Shown here: one piece after another, positions 34,941-42,955 of the stretch
Numbering within the stretch: the stretch's first letter is position 1
Layout: each line of letters starts with the position of its first letter
Assembly (NCBI RefSeq): GCF_030124325.1
Contig: NZ_JASKLR010000001.1
Coordinates: 124,001 to 188,000, forward strand
Length of the DNA stretch: 64,000 bases
Direction: 5' to 3'
Source: Sinorhizobium sp. 8-89
GTDB lineage: Bacteria > Pseudomonadota > Alphaproteobacteria > Rhizobiales > Rhizobiaceae
The notes under the pieces: model-generated
Seen by the model: only the letters and a program-made list of their open reading frames with translations
The model's database searches: none
Told to the model about the DNA's origin: nothing
Translations under genes and position numbers: made by a program

Positions 34941-36383
34941 ATGGATATTACGCGTCGTGACTTGACGGCCGCCGGTCTTGGGGCGCTGGCAGCTGGGTCT
35001 CTCGGTACGCCGGCGATGGCCGCAGAAGGGTTAGTGGCAGATTTGCCGGAAGGGCTCGATGAGTTCGCGCTGGCTGTGGAGGCCTATATTTATGCATATC
35101 CTCTCGTGACAATGGAAATGACCAGGCGGGTGATTACCAACGTCGCCGAGGCGGAGGGAAGCCGTGGCCCCATGGGGCATCTGATCAAGTTGCGCCAGTA
35201 TCCTGACGCCGAGTTCCGAGATGTGACGGCGCCCAACGCCGACACCCTCTATACGACCGCGTTCTTCGATGTGGGGGATGAACCTTGGGTGGTTAGTCTG
35301 CCCGACCTGAAAGACCGCTATGCCCTGTTTCCGATGCTGGATGGCTGGACGACGGTGTTCGACGTCCCCGGAAAACGCACCACGGGCACGGACGCCCAGA
35401 CGTTCGCGGTCACCGGCCCAGGTTGGGAGGGGACGCTCCCGGAGGGCGTAACCCAATATAAGTCTCCGACGAGCATCGTTTGGCTGCTTGGACGCATCTA
35501 CTGCACGGGCACCCAGGAGGACTACGCTGAAGTTCATAAGCTGCAGGATGAAGTGAAGCTCTATCCTCTGAGCGCATGGGGGAAGGACTGGACTCCACCG
35601 AAGGGCAAGGTCGATCCGGCGATCGACATGAAGACTGCCGTTCGCGAGCAGGTCAACAATATGGACGCCATCGAGTACTTCACGCTCTTTGCCGAGCTCC
35701 TGAAAAGAAATCCGCCGACCGATGCGGATGCGCCCATGGTCGCCAAGCTCGCTGAACTTGGCATCGTTCCTGGCCAGGACTTCGATAAGACCAAGTTCGA
35801 TCCGGCGTTCGTAAAACGCGTGCCGCAGCTCGGTTTCGCACGCATCATGACGCATTTCAAATTCAGCGGCGGCGACGTGCAGGATATTGATGGCTGGGGC
35901 TTCACGACGAAGACCGGTATCTACGGCCCCAACTATATCCAGCGTGCCCTGATCACCGCGATCGGTCTCGGGGCAAACCGGCCGCAGGATGCGATTTACC
36001 CAACATCGCTGAAGTCCGACAGCGGAGTGATCAAGCGGGCATATAACGGGTCCGAGAAGTACGTTCTGACGTTCAAGAAAGGCCTCACGCCCCCCGTTTC
36101 GGGCTTCTGGTCATTGACCATGTATGATGCGGACTACTTCTTTGTCGACAATCCGCTGAATCGCTACTCGATCAGTGCACGGCAGCCACTCAAGGCAAAT
36201 CCGGATGGCTCGATCGACCTGTTTATCCAGCACGAAACGCCGGGGGCGGACAAGGAATCGAATTGGCTCCCGGCGCCCAAAGGAAAATTCATCCTCATGA
36301 TGCGTCTCTATTGGCCCAACGAGAGCAATCCGTCGATCATTGACGGTTCTTGGACGATACCGCCCGTGAAGAGGGTGAGTTGA
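34941..36383 (+). CDS. DUF1254/DUF1214 exported protein
   Basis: The 480-residue protein starts with a Tat signal (MDITRRDLTAAGLGALAAGS). The DUF1254 domain has AVEAYIYAYPLVTMEMTRRV and TAPNADTLYTTAFFDVGDEP, and the C-terminal DUF1214 domain has FWSLTMYDADYFFVDNPLNR. Together these are the usual two-domain layout. The Tat signal implies folding before export, possibly with a cofactor, although none is evident. The family is common and its biochemistry is unsettled. GAGAGATAGC precedes the start. It lies 46 bases after the small protein gene, in the same transcript. A hairpin follows. Confidence 0.88.
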   Translation: MDITRRDLTAAGLGALAAGSLGTPAMAAEGLVADLPEGLDEFALAVEAYIYAYPLVTMEMTRRVITNVAEAEGSRGPMGHLIKLRQYPDAEFRDVTAPNADTLYTTAFFDVGDEPWVVSLPDLKDRYALFPMLDGWTTVFDVPGKRTTGTDAQTFAVTGPGWEGTLPEGVTQYKSPTSIVWLLGRIYCTGTQEDYAEVHKLQDEVKLYPLSAWGKDWTPPKGKVDPAIDMKTAVREQVNNMDAIEYFTLFAELLKRNPPTDADAPMVAKLAELGIVPGQDFDKTKFDPAFVKRVPQLGFARIMTHFKFSGGDVQDIDGWGFTTKTGIYGPNYIQRALITAIGLGANRPQDAIYPTSLKSDSGVIKRAYNGSEKYVLTFKKGLTPPVSGFWSLTMYDADYFFVDNPLNRYSISARQPLKANPDGSIDLFIQHETPGADKESNWLPAPKGKFILMMRLYWPNESNPSIIDGSWTIPPVKRVS

Positions 36384-36402
36384 TATCTGTATTGACGCGC
36401 AT

Positions 36403-36434
36403 GCAGCCGCGGCGGCTCTGTCCGTGGCGGCTGC
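36403..36434 (+). terminator. Hairpin after the DUF1254 gene
   Basis: GCAGCCGC and GCGGCTGC form an 8-bp stem with a 16-nt loop, followed by AAAAGCC and no T-run. It may separate the first three genes from the FGE-sulfatase genes. Confidence 0.45.
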
Positions 36435-36841
36435 AAAAGCCAACCATCCGATTTCTCACGTCTCACACGGAAGCATGGTGCGATTGAGATACAGCGATAA
36501 TGATCCCTGTGCCTCAGCGGGCCTTGTGAACACCCACGCCACTCGCCTTGGAAGCTCACCGATACCATCGCTCGTTGCATTCTCGTTTGAATTGCTTATC
36601 GCCGGACGGGACTTGTTGCGGCAGATCCGAACGGGCAGAACAAGACTGACTGATCTCCCCGCTATCGAGATCGCCGAAAGTACAGCGTTTCCGGCGGCTC
36701 TCACTGGTGCCCGTCGAGACTACTTGAACAGGCCGTTTCTGCCCGTAGTTGGCATCAAATGGCAAGCGCCGCACTTGCGCTTATTGTAACGCTGTGACCA
36801 AGCGTTGTGAACGCGTTGTCGCCACGGGGCAAGGGGGAAGC
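36435..36841. other. Intergenic region before the FGE gene
   Basis: These 407 bases contain only frames without recognisable domains. A promoter for the FGE-sulfatase pair is expected here, but I could not point to one. Confidence 0.4.
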
Positions 36842-37828
36842 GTGACCTTGGAAGCGGCTCACCGAACCGGCATTGCTGGGTGCGCGCGTGCCGGCATGAT
36901 CTTCATCGAGGGCGGAACCTTCTCAATGGGGTCCGACGCACACTATCCCGAAGAGGGGCCGGTGCATCGCGTTCGTGTCGATGGCTTTCTAATCGATGAA
37001 ACGCCTGTGACGAATGCCGAGTTTTCCGAGTTTGTTGAAGCGACCGGTTATCGCACCTTTTCGGAATCTCCTCCTGATCCACGGGACTACCCCGGTATTT
37101 TACCGGAGATGCTGTATGCCGGTTCATTGGTATTGCATCAGCCGAACGGGGCCGTTGACCTGCAAGACTGGACTCGATGGTGGTCCTTTCTAGAGGGAGC
37201 CTGCTGGCGTCAGCCCTACGGCCCCGGAAGCAACATCCAAGGATTGGATGACCATCCTGTCGTTCATGTTTCCTACCATGACGCGCTCGCGTACGCGCGG
37301 TGGAGGGGCAAGGATCTTCCAACGGAGGCTGAGTGGGAGTTTGCTGCCAGAGGCGGCCTCGATGGCGCCGAATATGCTTGGGGCTCGGAATTTATCCCCG
37401 CCGGACGTCATCTGGCCAATACCTGGCAGGGGGCCTTCCCGATAGCCAATGACGTTGAGGACGGTTATTCGCGCACCTCTCCGGTCAAAGCCTTCCCGCC
37501 GAACGGATACGGCCTCTACGACATGATCGGGAACGTTTGGGAGTGGACGTCCGACTGGTTTTCGCCGCGGCACGAGGCAGACCCCTCGAAGGCGTGCTGT
37601 ATTCCCAGAAACCCGCGCGGCGGGCGCGAAACCGACAGCCATGATCCCTGGCAGCCCGAGATACGAATTCCGCGCAAGGTGTTGAAGGGCGGATCGCATC
37701 TATGTGCGCCCAACTACTGCCGCCGCTATCGTCCCGCAGCGCGGCATGCCGAGCCTATAGACACCTCGACATGTCACGTGGGCTTCAGATGTGTTGTCAG
37801 ACCAGGAGAATCGCATGAAGTCACCTAA
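36842..37828 (+). CDS. Formylglycine-generating enzyme (sulfatase maturation)
   Basis: The 328-residue FGE-sulfatase-fold protein begins the domain at MIFIEGGTFSMGSDAHYPEE. The catalytic pair Cys288 and Cys293 lies in GGSHLCAPNYCRRYRPAARH, spaced as the active-site cysteines of SUMF1-type enzymes, and it ends with HVGFRCVV. It is thus a true copper-dependent FGE that turns the sulfatase-motif Cys into formylglycine, not a Cys-less paralog. The GTG at 36842 is chosen because AAGGGGGAA precedes it; earlier in-frame residues look non-coding. The stop overlaps the sulfatase start by 14 bases, which ties enzyme and substrate. No signal peptide is seen, so it acts in the cytoplasm. Confidence 0.9.
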   Translation: MTLEAAHRTGIAGCARAGMIFIEGGTFSMGSDAHYPEEGPVHRVRVDGFLIDETPVTNAEFSEFVEATGYRTFSESPPDPRDYPGILPEMLYAGSLVLHQPNGAVDLQDWTRWWSFLEGACWRQPYGPGSNIQGLDDHPVVHVSYHDALAYARWRGKDLPTEAEWEFAARGGLDGAEYAWGSEFIPAGRHLANTWQGAFPIANDVEDGYSRTSPVKAFPPNGYGLYDMIGNVWEWTSDWFSPRHEADPSKACCIPRNPRGGRETDSHDPWQPEIRIPRKVLKGGSHLCAPNYCRRYRPAARHAEPIDTSTCHVGFRCVVRPGESHEVT

Positions 37829-39326
37829 GCACGCGAGAACACGTTGGTTGGGAGTGAGCACGGCGCTCCTTCTTTTGAGCGCTCCCGCAATGGCTCAGGA
37901 ATCACTGCCTTTTCCGCCGAAGCCTTCAGGGAGCAAAGCCGGCCCGACGATAGCTCAGTCCACCTACAGCCCGTTGCCTGCGCAGCCGCGCCTTCCCGCG
38001 AACGCCCCGAATATCGTCGTTATCATGCTCGATGACGTCGGCCCGGCGTTGCCGGACACCTTCGGCGGAGTGATCGAAACGCCGACGTTGAGCCGTCTTG
38101 CGGAAGACGGCGTGTCCTACAATCGCTTCCACAATGCCGCCATGTGCTCCCCCTCGCGGGCGGCATTGCTGACGGGGCGCAACCATCATCGCGTGGGCAA
38201 TGGCCAGATCGCCGAGTTGGAAAACGATTGGGACGGATATACCGGGAGGATACCACGCACCTCCGCAACCGCCGCGAAAGTCCTTGGCTATTATGGCTAC
38301 GCGACCGCAGCCTTCGGCAAATGGCACAATACCCCGGCCAATGAAACGACCGCCGTCGGGCCGTACACGGACTGGCCCGCTGGCGAAGGAATCGGGTTCG
38401 ATTATTTCTACGGTTTTCTTGCCGGGGAATCCTCGCAGTGGGAACCCGCCGTTGTCGAAAACACCGTTCGCGTCGACCCGTCCCACGGGAAGGAAGGCTA
38501 TCACTTCACCGAGGACATGACCGACAAGGCGGTATCGTGGGTGAAGCAGGTGCACGCGCTGACGCCGGACCGGCCCTTCTTCATGTACTGGGCGCCCGGC
38601 GCTGCGCATGGTCCGCATCACGTCTTCCAGGAGTGGGCGGACAAGTACAAAGGCAAATTCGATGACGGCCGGGATGCCATGCGAGAGCGCATCTATGCCC
38701 GCCAAAAACAACTCGGATGGATTCCGGGGGACACGGAGCTAACGCCCCGTCCTGATACGCTTGCGGGATGGAAGGACATTCCAGAAGACGAGAAGCCGTT
38801 CCAGCGCCGGCTGATGGAGGTTTTCGCAGGGTATACCGAACATGCGGACACTCAGGCCGGACGGTTGCTCGAGGCCCTCGATGAACTGGGAATTCGCGAC
38901 AATACCCTCATCTTCTATGTCTGGGGCGACAACGGGTCCAGCGCGGAAGGCCAGAACGGCACGATCAGCGAGCTTCTGGCGCAGAACGGCATCGCTACGG
39001 AAATCAAGGATCACATCCGCACGATGAATGAATTGGGTGGGATGGACGTTCTCGGATCGCCCAAGGCCGACAATATGTATCATGCCGGCTGGGCCTGGGC
39101 CGGTTCCACGCCGCATCGGTCGACCAAGCTCGCCGCTGCCCATTTCGGCGGAACGCGAACGCCGCTCGTGGTCTCCTGGCCGAGCAGAATCAAGCCGGAC
39201 AAGAAACCGCGCTCTCAGTTTCATCATCTCAACGACATCGTGCCCACCATCTACGACGTTCTGGACATCCAGCCGCCGAAGCTCGTGGACGGCATCACCC
39301 AGACCCCCTCGATGGTGTCAGCATGA
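37815..39326 (+). CDS. Arylsulfatase, N-terminal part of a frame-broken gene
   Basis: The 503-residue frame has a signal peptide (RWLGVSTALLLLSAPAMAQ). It carries the metal-binding start NIVVIMLDDVG, the sulfatase signature CSPSRAALLTG with modifiable Cys111, and the GKWH motif in FGKWHNTPAN. It hydrolyses a sulfate ester in the periplasm after Cys111 is converted by the FGE encoded upstream. The frame ends abruptly after DGITQTPSMVSA. One extra C in the C5 tract at 39304-39308 would read on as TPLDGVSMTYTFDSP into the next frame, which is how intact homologues continue. AGGAG precedes the ATG at 37815. Confidence 0.88.
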   Translation: MKSPKHARTRWLGVSTALLLLSAPAMAQESLPFPPKPSGSKAGPTIAQSTYSPLPAQPRLPANAPNIVVIMLDDVGPALPDTFGGVIETPTLSRLAEDGVSYNRFHNAAMCSPSRAALLTGRNHHRVGNGQIAELENDWDGYTGRIPRTSATAAKVLGYYGYATAAFGKWHNTPANETTAVGPYTDWPAGEGIGFDYFYGFLAGESSQWEPAVVENTVRVDPSHGKEGYHFTEDMTDKAVSWVKQVHALTPDRPFFMYWAPGAAHGPHHVFQEWADKYKGKFDDGRDAMRERIYARQKQLGWIPGDTELTPRPDTLAGWKDIPEDEKPFQRRLMEVFAGYTEHADTQAGRLLEALDELGIRDNTLIFYVWGDNGSSAEGQNGTISELLAQNGIATEIKDHIRTMNELGGMDVLGSPKADNMYHAGWAWAGSTPHRSTKLAAAHFGGTRTPLVVSWPSRIKPDKKPRSQFHHLNDIVPTIYDVLDIQPPKLVDGITQTPSMVSA

Positions 39327-40192
39327 CCTATACCTTCGACTCTCCTGAGGCTGCGGGGCAGAAGAGGGAGCAGTACTTCGAGATCATGGGCAGCCGTGCC
39401 ATCTATCAGGACGAGTGGATCGCATCCGTCTTCGGGCCCCGTACACCATGGACTCCCGGCTTTGATCCCGCCATCTTCAAATGGTCGCCGGACAATGACG
39501 TCTGGGAACTTCACGATCTCAGCAAGGACTACTCGCAGGCGAAGGACGTCGCGGCCGACCATCCCGAAAAAATCGAGGAACTGAAAAAGGCGTTTGGCGT
39601 GCAGGCCGAAGCCAACAAGGTGTTTCCCGTCGGGGGAGGGCTATGGTCTGCTGTCTTCCATCCGGAGGATGCGCCGTCCAATCCCGCGACCGAGTTCCAG
39701 TTCACGCAGGACGTCGTCGGTGTTCCCGAATTCACGGCGCCGAAAGTTGGAGCCCGCAGCAACCTTGTAACCATCGAGGCGGAACTGAAGCCGGACTCGG
39801 AGGGCGTGCTCTACGCATTGGGTGCCTTTTCGGGTGGCGTCGCTTTGTGGGTCGAGAACGGCAAGCTCACCTACGAGTACAATCTGTTCGAGATCGAGCG
39901 GACACGTCTTGAATCCTCCGAACCGTTGCCAAGCGGCAAGGTCAACATAGAGGTCGAAACACGCAGAGCCGGCAGCAATCGCGACGCACCGCTGGACGTC
40001 CTTATTCGCATCGATGGCAAAGAGGTGGCGAAAGGGCGTGTGCCGCGCTCCGCTCCGCTCGCTTTTACCGCCAATGACGCCTTCGACGTGGGGAGAGACA
40101 GCTACTCTCCAGTCTCCCTCGCATACTTTGACCGCAAGCCGTTCGCCTTCAACAGCAAGATCGAACGTCTGAAGGTCGAATACTTGAAGTGA
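39323..40192 (+). CDS. Arylsulfatase, C-terminal part of the frame-broken gene
   Basis: The 289-residue frame begins MTYTFDSPEAAGQKREQYFE, and RAIYQDEWIASV is the conserved sulfatase sequence that follows the active-site domain. It continues with a beta-rich C-terminal domain (GALSGGVALW-type segment near LGAFSGGVALWVENGKLTYE). It overlaps the first part by ATGA, so a ribosome ending there could restart. There is no signal peptide of its own, so as a separate protein it would stay in the cytoplasm. The simplest reading is one 792-residue sulfatase gene with a one-base deletion. Confidence 0.8.
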   Translation: MTYTFDSPEAAGQKREQYFEIMGSRAIYQDEWIASVFGPRTPWTPGFDPAIFKWSPDNDVWELHDLSKDYSQAKDVAADHPEKIEELKKAFGVQAEANKVFPVGGGLWSAVFHPEDAPSNPATEFQFTQDVVGVPEFTAPKVGARSNLVTIEAELKPDSEGVLYALGAFSGGVALWVENGKLTYEYNLFEIERTRLESSEPLPSGKVNIEVETRRAGSNRDAPLDVLIRIDGKEVAKGRVPRSAPLAFTANDAFDVGRDSYSPVSLAYFDRKPFAFNSKIERLKVEYLK

Positions 40193-40291
40193 GCACCGGT
40201 TTCAGTCGAAGGTGATGCTGAAGCCTTGGAGCGGCAAACTCTTCGTTTGCCGCTCCTCTTTCCGCCGGCGTGTTGAACAGGAGTCATTGAA

Positions 40292-41614
40292 TTGACGCGG
40301 CACTTCTCCCGGAACGCCAAGGTCGGAGGACCACCATCATGGCCGCTGTTGCCGTGCGTCGTAGCCATGAGCGTCACGGTGCTCTCCGCATGTGCGGGCC
40401 GCCCGACAGGGGTCCTCGAGCCGGTAGCGGCCAATCCGTCAGCCGCTCAAGTCGAGATGCTGGTCACGACGACCCGAAGCCGGGCGGAAAAGCCGGGCGA
40501 GATGTTCAGCGGCGAGCGCGCGCTCAGCCCGACATTCGCGGAAATTACAGTGTCGATTCCGCCTGAGACCGCACGCAAGGCGGGTGAAGTCGCTTGGCCA
40601 CGCAAGCTCCCGCCGGATCCGGGGACTGATTTCGCAACGCTGAAGGCCGCGGAAGTCGATCGCGGTGCGGCCGAGAAATGGCTGAACAGTCATGTGCGCA
40701 AGAGCCCGGACGGCAGCGTTCTCGTCTTTATCCATGGGTTCAACAACCACTTCGAGGATGCTGTTTTCCGCTTCGCGCAGATCGTGCACGACTCGGGGGC
40801 GCGCAGCGTGCCGGTGCTCGCGACGTGGCCGTCACGCGGGAGTCTGTTGGCCTATGGCTACGATCGCGAAAGCACCAACTACACCCGCAACGCCGTCGAA
40901 CGCCTGTTCCAGTATCTGGCGCGTGATCCCGAGGTTAAGGAAGTATCGATCCTGGCGCATTCGATGGGCAATTGGCTGGCATTGGAATCCTTGCGCCAGA
41001 TGGCCATTCGCAATGACGGGCTGCCGGCAAAGTTCAAGAATGTCATGCTGGCGGCGCCGGACGTAGACGTCGACGTCTTCGGTTCGCAGATCGCCGACAT
41101 GGGCGAGCAACGACCGCGCTTCACCCTCTTCGTCTCGCGCGATGACCGGGCACTCGCCGTTTCTCGGCGCGTCTGGGGCAATGTCTCCCGGTTGGGAGCA
41201 ATCGATCCGGAGCAGTCGCCCTACAAGGAAGAGCTGGCGGCGAATGGGATCACCGTCGTCGATCTCACCAAAATCAAGGCAGGCGACAATCTGCACCACA
41301 CCAAGTTCGCGGAGTCGCCTGAAATCGTGCAACTGATTGGCAGTCGCCTGTCCAGCGGCCAAACCTTGACCGACAGTCGCTTGGGGCTTGGCGACCATAT
41401 CGTGGCGGCGACCGCCGGGGCCGCGCACACCGTCGGAACCGCTGCGGGCCTGGTCGTTGCCGCCCCTACTGCCATCGTGGATCAGAACACACGGCAGAAT
41501 TACGCTCACCATGTCGAGACACTCGTCGGACCATCCGGCGGAGCGAGATCAAACACGGCGGCCATTGCGTGCGGGAAGGAGAGCCAGGCGAGGTCCGGAA
41601 ACTGCAACCAATAG
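40292..41614 (+). CDS. DUF900-type alpha/beta-hydrolase lipoprotein
   Basis: The 440-residue protein starts at a TTG at 40292 (AGGAG 8 bases upstream). It has a lipoprotein-like signal ending VTVLSACAG, so Cys would be lipidated. The hydrolase domain has SVLVFIHGFNNHFEDAVFRF (oxyanion region) and nucleophile motif AHSMGN, as in DUF900 proteins, and His in DNLHHTKFAES may complete the triad. The last 70 residues are low-complexity. It follows the sulfatase by 99 bases in the same direction. The substrate is unknown; an esterase acting with the sulfatase on one compound is possible. Confidence 0.85.
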   Translation: MTRHFSRNAKVGGPPSWPLLPCVVAMSVTVLSACAGRPTGVLEPVAANPSAAQVEMLVTTTRSRAEKPGEMFSGERALSPTFAEITVSIPPETARKAGEVAWPRKLPPDPGTDFATLKAAEVDRGAAEKWLNSHVRKSPDGSVLVFIHGFNNHFEDAVFRFAQIVHDSGARSVPVLATWPSRGSLLAYGYDRESTNYTRNAVERLFQYLARDPEVKEVSILAHSMGNWLALESLRQMAIRNDGLPAKFKNVMLAAPDVDVDVFGSQIADMGEQRPRFTLFVSRDDRALAVSRRVWGNVSRLGAIDPEQSPYKEELAANGITVVDLTKIKAGDNLHHTKFAESPEIVQLIGSRLSSGQTLTDSRLGLGDHIVAATAGAAHTVGTAAGLVVAAPTAIVDQNTRQNYAHHVETLVGPSGGARSNTAAIACGKESQARSGNCNQ

Positions 41615-41725
41615 GCTGCAGACAACGGCATCCCGAGTACACTTGATCAGCCCGGTCCTCCGCCGGGTTGAACGAAGGCCTACAACAGAGGTGGCTCGCA
41701 ACAGCGATCGTCACAGGGAGATATC

Positions 41726-42517
41726 ATGAAGATTTGCATCGTTCGCACTCTAGCGGCAATCGGAACTTGCCTCGTTGCCGGCACGGTCAAAGCCGCGGAC
41801 ATTTATTCGCCGATGACGCCGGAGCTTCAGCAGACGACCACCGAAAGCGGATGGACCTTTTCCTTCGCCCCTTATTTCTGGGCGGCCGGCTTGTCGGGCG
41901 ACGTTGCGCAGTTCGGGCTGCCGGCGGTGGATGTCGATGCCAGGTTCAGCGACATTTTCGACCACCTCGAGTTCGGTGCGATGGCGATAGGCGAAGCCCG
42001 CAACGGTCCGTACAGCATCTTCGCTGATGTCATGTATACGAAGATTTCGGGGCAGGCGGGCACACCAAGAGGTATTCTTGCGACCGACGTCGAGCTCACA
42101 TCGGAAACCTTCGCCGGGCTGCTCGGCGCGGGATACTCTGTCTTCGAGAGCGATACAGCTCGGTTGGACATCGTCGGCGGCCTCCGCGTCTGGTCCGTTG
42201 AAAGCGAGCTTTCCTTCCACGGCGGCCTTCTCGATGGGCGCTCCAGAAGTGATAGCGCAACGTGGGTAGACGGCTTGGCCGGCTTTCGCGGAACCTATTC
42301 GCTGACACCTGAAATCTACCTGACGGGGTGGGGGCTCATTGGTGCCGGGTCGGCCGATCTCGACTGGGACGTCGCCGCGGCGATCGGCTACCGGTTCAGC
42401 GACACGATTTCGGCGGTCGCCGGCTACCGCGCACTGGGGGTGGACTATAGCAACAACGGGTTCGTGTTCGACGCTGTTCAGCAGGGGCCGATTCTGGGGC
42501 TCGTACTGCGGTTTTAA
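41726..42517 (+). CDS. Outer-membrane beta-barrel protein
   Basis: The 263-residue protein has a signal peptide cleaved near VKAADIYSP, alternating beta strands rich in Gly/Tyr/Trp (WTFSFAPYFWAAGLSGDVAQ), and a C-terminal Phe (GPILGLVLRF) as outer-membrane barrels require. AGGGAGATATC precedes the ATG. It ends the co-directional block and could be the outer-membrane pore for its substrate or product, by position only. Confidence 0.85.
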   Translation: MKICIVRTLAAIGTCLVAGTVKAADIYSPMTPELQQTTTESGWTFSFAPYFWAAGLSGDVAQFGLPAVDVDARFSDIFDHLEFGAMAIGEARNGPYSIFADVMYTKISGQAGTPRGILATDVELTSETFAGLLGAGYSVFESDTARLDIVGGLRVWSVESELSFHGGLLDGRSRSDSATWVDGLAGFRGTYSLTPEIYLTGWGLIGAGSADLDWDVAAAIGYRFSDTISAVAGYRALGVDYSNNGFVFDAVQQGPILGLVLRF

Positions 42518-42907
42518 GAATGCTCGTGCATCCGGGGAGAGCGTTGCCCTAACCGTGCTCGTTTGGCCGGAATTTAGATTCCCGCTCGCAAGCGCGCATG
42601 ATCCGAAGTCAGCAACACAACGTACGCCAGTGTAAAGGACGCGGTAGACCAGATGACGCTGCGCGTCGATCGTATCGTGGAGAACCAAGCGCCGAAGCGG
42701 GCGACGAGGGGCGGCTAGAATATCAATGACAATATTTCACTGGATTATGTGTTAGTCATGCTTGAGACGTGCAACTGCAAATGGAAGGCTTCGGGCGCCA
42801 AAAGCGTCTGTTTGGCTGATCATGTGCTTTACAATGCGGCTAAAGGCCAGTGCGACGGCGCGCAGCTGCGGCGCTGATTGGGTTCGCGAGAGCCTGTCAC
42901 AGAACTA
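42518..42907. other. Intergenic stretch between the barrel and RTX genes
   Basis: No frame here has a recognisable domain or a convincing start. It holds only the convergent ends of two transcription units. Confidence 0.45.
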
Positions 42908-42937
42908 ACACAGCGCCCCAGTTGCGAGGCGCTGTGT
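42908..42937 (-). terminator. Hairpin after RTX paralog 3
   Basis: ACACAGCGCC and GGCGCTGTGT form a perfect 10-bp stem with a 10-nt loop, 18 bases past the RTX stop. Toward the minus strand TTAGTTC follows, a weak T-run. Confidence 0.6.
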
Positions 42938-42955
42938 GTGTACGATACCGGCAGA

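Noticed and set aside
36424-36789. 121-codon plus-strand frame before the FGE gene
   Set aside because: It has no Shine-Dalgarno sequence, no domain and an amino-acid make-up unlike neighbouring proteins.
39301-39326. Programmed -1 frameshift in the sulfatase gene
   Set aside because: The C5 tract read in frame as ACC-CCC does not form a slippery heptamer with good re-pairing in the P site, and no stimulating stem is evident.
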